Shown here: positions 53,238-54,432 of the stretch, one piece after another
Numbering within the stretch: position 1 is the first letter of the stretch
Layout of the letters: every line of letters starts with the position of its first letter
DNA from: Shewanella sp. NIFS-20-20
Lineage (GTDB): Bacteria; Pseudomonadota; Gammaproteobacteria; Enterobacterales; Shewanellaceae
Length of the DNA: 54,432 bases
Assembly: GCF_019209865.1 (NCBI RefSeq)
Contig: NZ_JAHUTT010000023.1
Coordinates: 1 to 54,432, forward strand
Reading direction: 5' to 3'
Translations under genes and position numbers: made by a program
Notes under the pieces: model-generated
What the model was told of the DNA's origin: nothing
The model's database searches: none
The model's input: only the letters and a program-made list of their open reading frames with translations

Positions 53238-53333
53238 TTATAGTCCTTATTTTGTTGATACATTGCCAGAGGCGGTAGGAGTTTGTATTCTGCACCACTA
53301 TTGTTGTTCCACCAACTAACAAAAAGAGATGTT

Positions 53334-53948
53334 ATGGATATTTCGGCCATTCTCAGTTTATTGGCGATTTGCTTCCTCGGCGCCATGTCTCCAGGCCCCA
53401 GCCTAGCCATGGTGGTACGTCATACCTTAGGTAGTGGCCGACGCCACGGCATCATTTGTGCCTGGGCGCATGCCTGCGGGATAGGGATTTACGCATTAGT
53501 GACCTTATTGGGTCTGGCTGCTGTGTTAGCGCAATCACCGCAATTATTTACCGCCATCAGTATCATAGGTGCCATGTATCTCGCATATTTAGGGATCCAA
53601 GCGTTACGTTCAGAAGCGCAAAACCACAGCAAATGGCAAGCAGGTACGCCAACTCCAGGCTGGCAAGCTGCCCGAGATGGCCTAGCTATCTCTTTGTTTA
53701 ATCCTAAGATTTTACTTTTTTTTATGGCGTTATTTAGCCAATTTGTCTTACTGGCTAAGGAGTTGGCAGGCCAAGCATTAATCGTGCTCACGCCAATGGT
53801 GATTGATGGTTTGTGGTACACCTTGGTGGCCGTTGCTTTATCGCACCCAAGGGTACTGGATAAGCTGAAAGCCAAGGCACACATCATAGATAAACTGAGC
53901 GGGGTGGTATTACTCTTTCTTGCGACGCGCGTAATCTATAGCCTATAA
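53334..53948 (+). CDS. LysE-family amino-acid exporter
   Basis: 205-aa inner-membrane protein with six helices. LAICFLGAMSPGPSLAMVVRHTLGSGRRHGI (near residues 10-40) is the RhtB/LysE signature, and LFNPKILLFFMALFSQFV (about 120-137) the second conserved segment. Exports amino acids such as threonine, homoserine or lysine; the substrate cannot be told. ATG 53334 has AAGAGAT upstream. The track of upstream codons has no signal. Confidence 0.92.
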   Translation: MDISAILSLLAICFLGAMSPGPSLAMVVRHTLGSGRRHGIICAWAHACGIGIYALVTLLGLAAVLAQSPQLFTAISIIGAMYLAYLGIQALRSEAQNHSKWQAGTPTPGWQAARDGLAISLFNPKILLFFMALFSQFVLLAKELAGQALIVLTPMVIDGLWYTLVAVALSHPRVLDKLKAKAHIIDKLSGVVLLFLATRVIYSL

Positions 53949-53997
53949 GTGACAAGCATTGCCACTTATAGGCCGAAGGCTAAGCTCACGCTTGAGC

Positions 53998-54306
53998 TTA
54001 GCCTTTATATATTTCAACATCCGCTTGCGCGTCTGTCGTTGCCACCGGGGGATTAGCAATATGGAAATCCAAATTATCGGTCAGCATTTCTTTATAATCA
54101 TTGCCAAACCATTCGATAGCATTCTCTTTCTCGGCGCTTAAATCTGCTGATTTCAACGCCGCCTCGAAGGCATTAAAGCGGGCAGCAGCAAAACGTAACG
54201 CCGAGCCGACCTTACCCACATCCTGCTGTTGCTGCGCCAATTCATTGGCTAACGCAATAAACTGATCTGCCAGTTGATATAAACTTGCGGCTTGTTGCTG
54301 TGTATC
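53998..54306 (-). pseudogene. DUF3144 family protein, 5' end lost to an IS insertion
   Basis: The frame reads DTQQQAASLYQLADQFIALANELAQQQQDVGKVGSALRFAAARFNAFEAALKS to its stop; this is the DUF3144 pattern (LYQLADQFI.LAN, ALRFAAARFNAFEA). The C-terminus is intact. In the opposite direction the reading runs at 54306 into the left end of an IS903-like element, and the next in-frame stop is TAG 54331-54333 with no ATG between. Only a few N-terminal codons seem lost, so the gene is probably silenced rather than decayed. A TTG near 54240 could allow a shorter product. Confidence 0.75.
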
Positions 54307-54432
54307 GGCGTTGTTTCCTAAATCATTGAACTAATCATCAGAACCACGATCAGATCATTAGAACTTTGAGATGGGTGACGATGATGGGTAAGGCAAAGTA
54401 CAAAATCAGCAACTGGAAGCAATATAACCAAG
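54307..54432 (+). mobile_element. IS5-family (IS903-like) element, left end
   Basis: GGCGTTGTTTCCTAAATC (54307-54324) agrees with the IS903 terminal repeat GGCTTTGTTGAATAAATC at 14 of 18 positions, and an IS5-type transposase starts 74 bases in. IS903 elements make 9-bp target duplications; the last nine bases before the end are CTGTGTATC. Confidence 0.75.
54381..54432 (+). CDS. IS5-family transposase, N-terminal fragment
   Basis: Opens with MMGKAKYKISNWKQYNQ, closely matching the start of IS903-type transposases (MAKQKFKITNWPAYN). Runs off the window edge. Two ATGs (54381, 54384) are possible starts; a GAGATGGGTGACG segment precedes them. Confidence 0.8.
   Translation, partial: MMGKAKYKISNWKQYNQ

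Overview
The window looks like a chromosomal segment of a marine gammaproteobacterium, most likely Shewanella or a close relative. This rests on the protein families seen (DUF3718, TIGR03899, DUF3144, YacL, LpoB, a hut/hug heme locus with its own TonB-ExbB-ExbD, a sulfate-activation operon carrying an SLC13 permease, DnaJ-related protein, HemG) and on moderate GC. No rRNA, tRNA, CRISPR array or prophage was recognised. Both window ends lie inside insertion sequences (an IS4-type right end at 1-125 and an IS5/IS903-type left end from 54307), so this may be a contig bounded by repeats.

Layout. 146-4330 (mostly minus strand): DUF3718 secreted protein, folA, a split ThrE-type exporter (yjjP/yjjB), cgtA/obgE, then rplU-rpmA. 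4602-7031: ispB, an orphan type IV pilin-like gene, ung. 7128-15574: a complete heme-acquisition locus. A minus-strand operon tonB-exbB-exbD-hmuT-hmuU-hmuV and a plus-strand operon receptor-hutX-hutZ diverge from one control region with a Fur-box-like site inside a larger perfect inverted repeat. Together they would bring heme across the outer membrane, the periplasm and the inner membrane and handle it in the cytoplasm. 15878-21964: an exporter-type ABC protein, a decayed FetA-like ATPase, a GGDEF protein, yacL, zntB and an FKBP-type lipoprotein.

22132-28062 is a plus-strand envelope cluster: WD40 lipoprotein, slyX, a possible 54-aa small gene, a TPR-type lipoprotein, lpoB (activator of PBP1b) and an 837-aa M1-aminopeptidase-like lipoprotein in which every zinc ligand has been replaced. 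28219-38692: a membrane permease with an unusual Met/Cys/His-rich repeat insertion, a phosphoribosyltransferase, PhoD-type phosphatase, lrgAB, nitroreductase, DnaJ-related protein, a DsbA with a His-rich insertion, cytochrome b, hemG and a TIGR03899 protein.

38693-42525 is a repeat-rich accessory island: a 91-bp tandem duplication, an ISAs1-type remnant interrupted by a truncated IS3-type element, a RAYT-like (REP-associated tyrosine transposase) gene surrounded by seven GCCACCC-headed short repeats, and 103-bp, 27-bp and 14-bp tandem repeats. 42526-48137 is the minus-strand sulfate assimilation operon cobA-cysD-cysN-SLC13-cysC. 48329-53948: phospholipase pldA, an S41-like protein that seems to lack its catalytic Ser, a 562-aa orphan, a membrane-anchored thioredoxin and a LysE exporter. 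The last gene (DUF3144) has lost its 5' end to the IS903-type insertion.

Best candidates for something new: the EMKCG-repeat permease (28846-30198), the zinc-less M1-like lipoprotein beside lpoB (25549-28062), the RAYT gene with its GCCACCC repeat family (40006-42280), and the interleaved hairpins between pldA and the S41-like gene (49225-49257).
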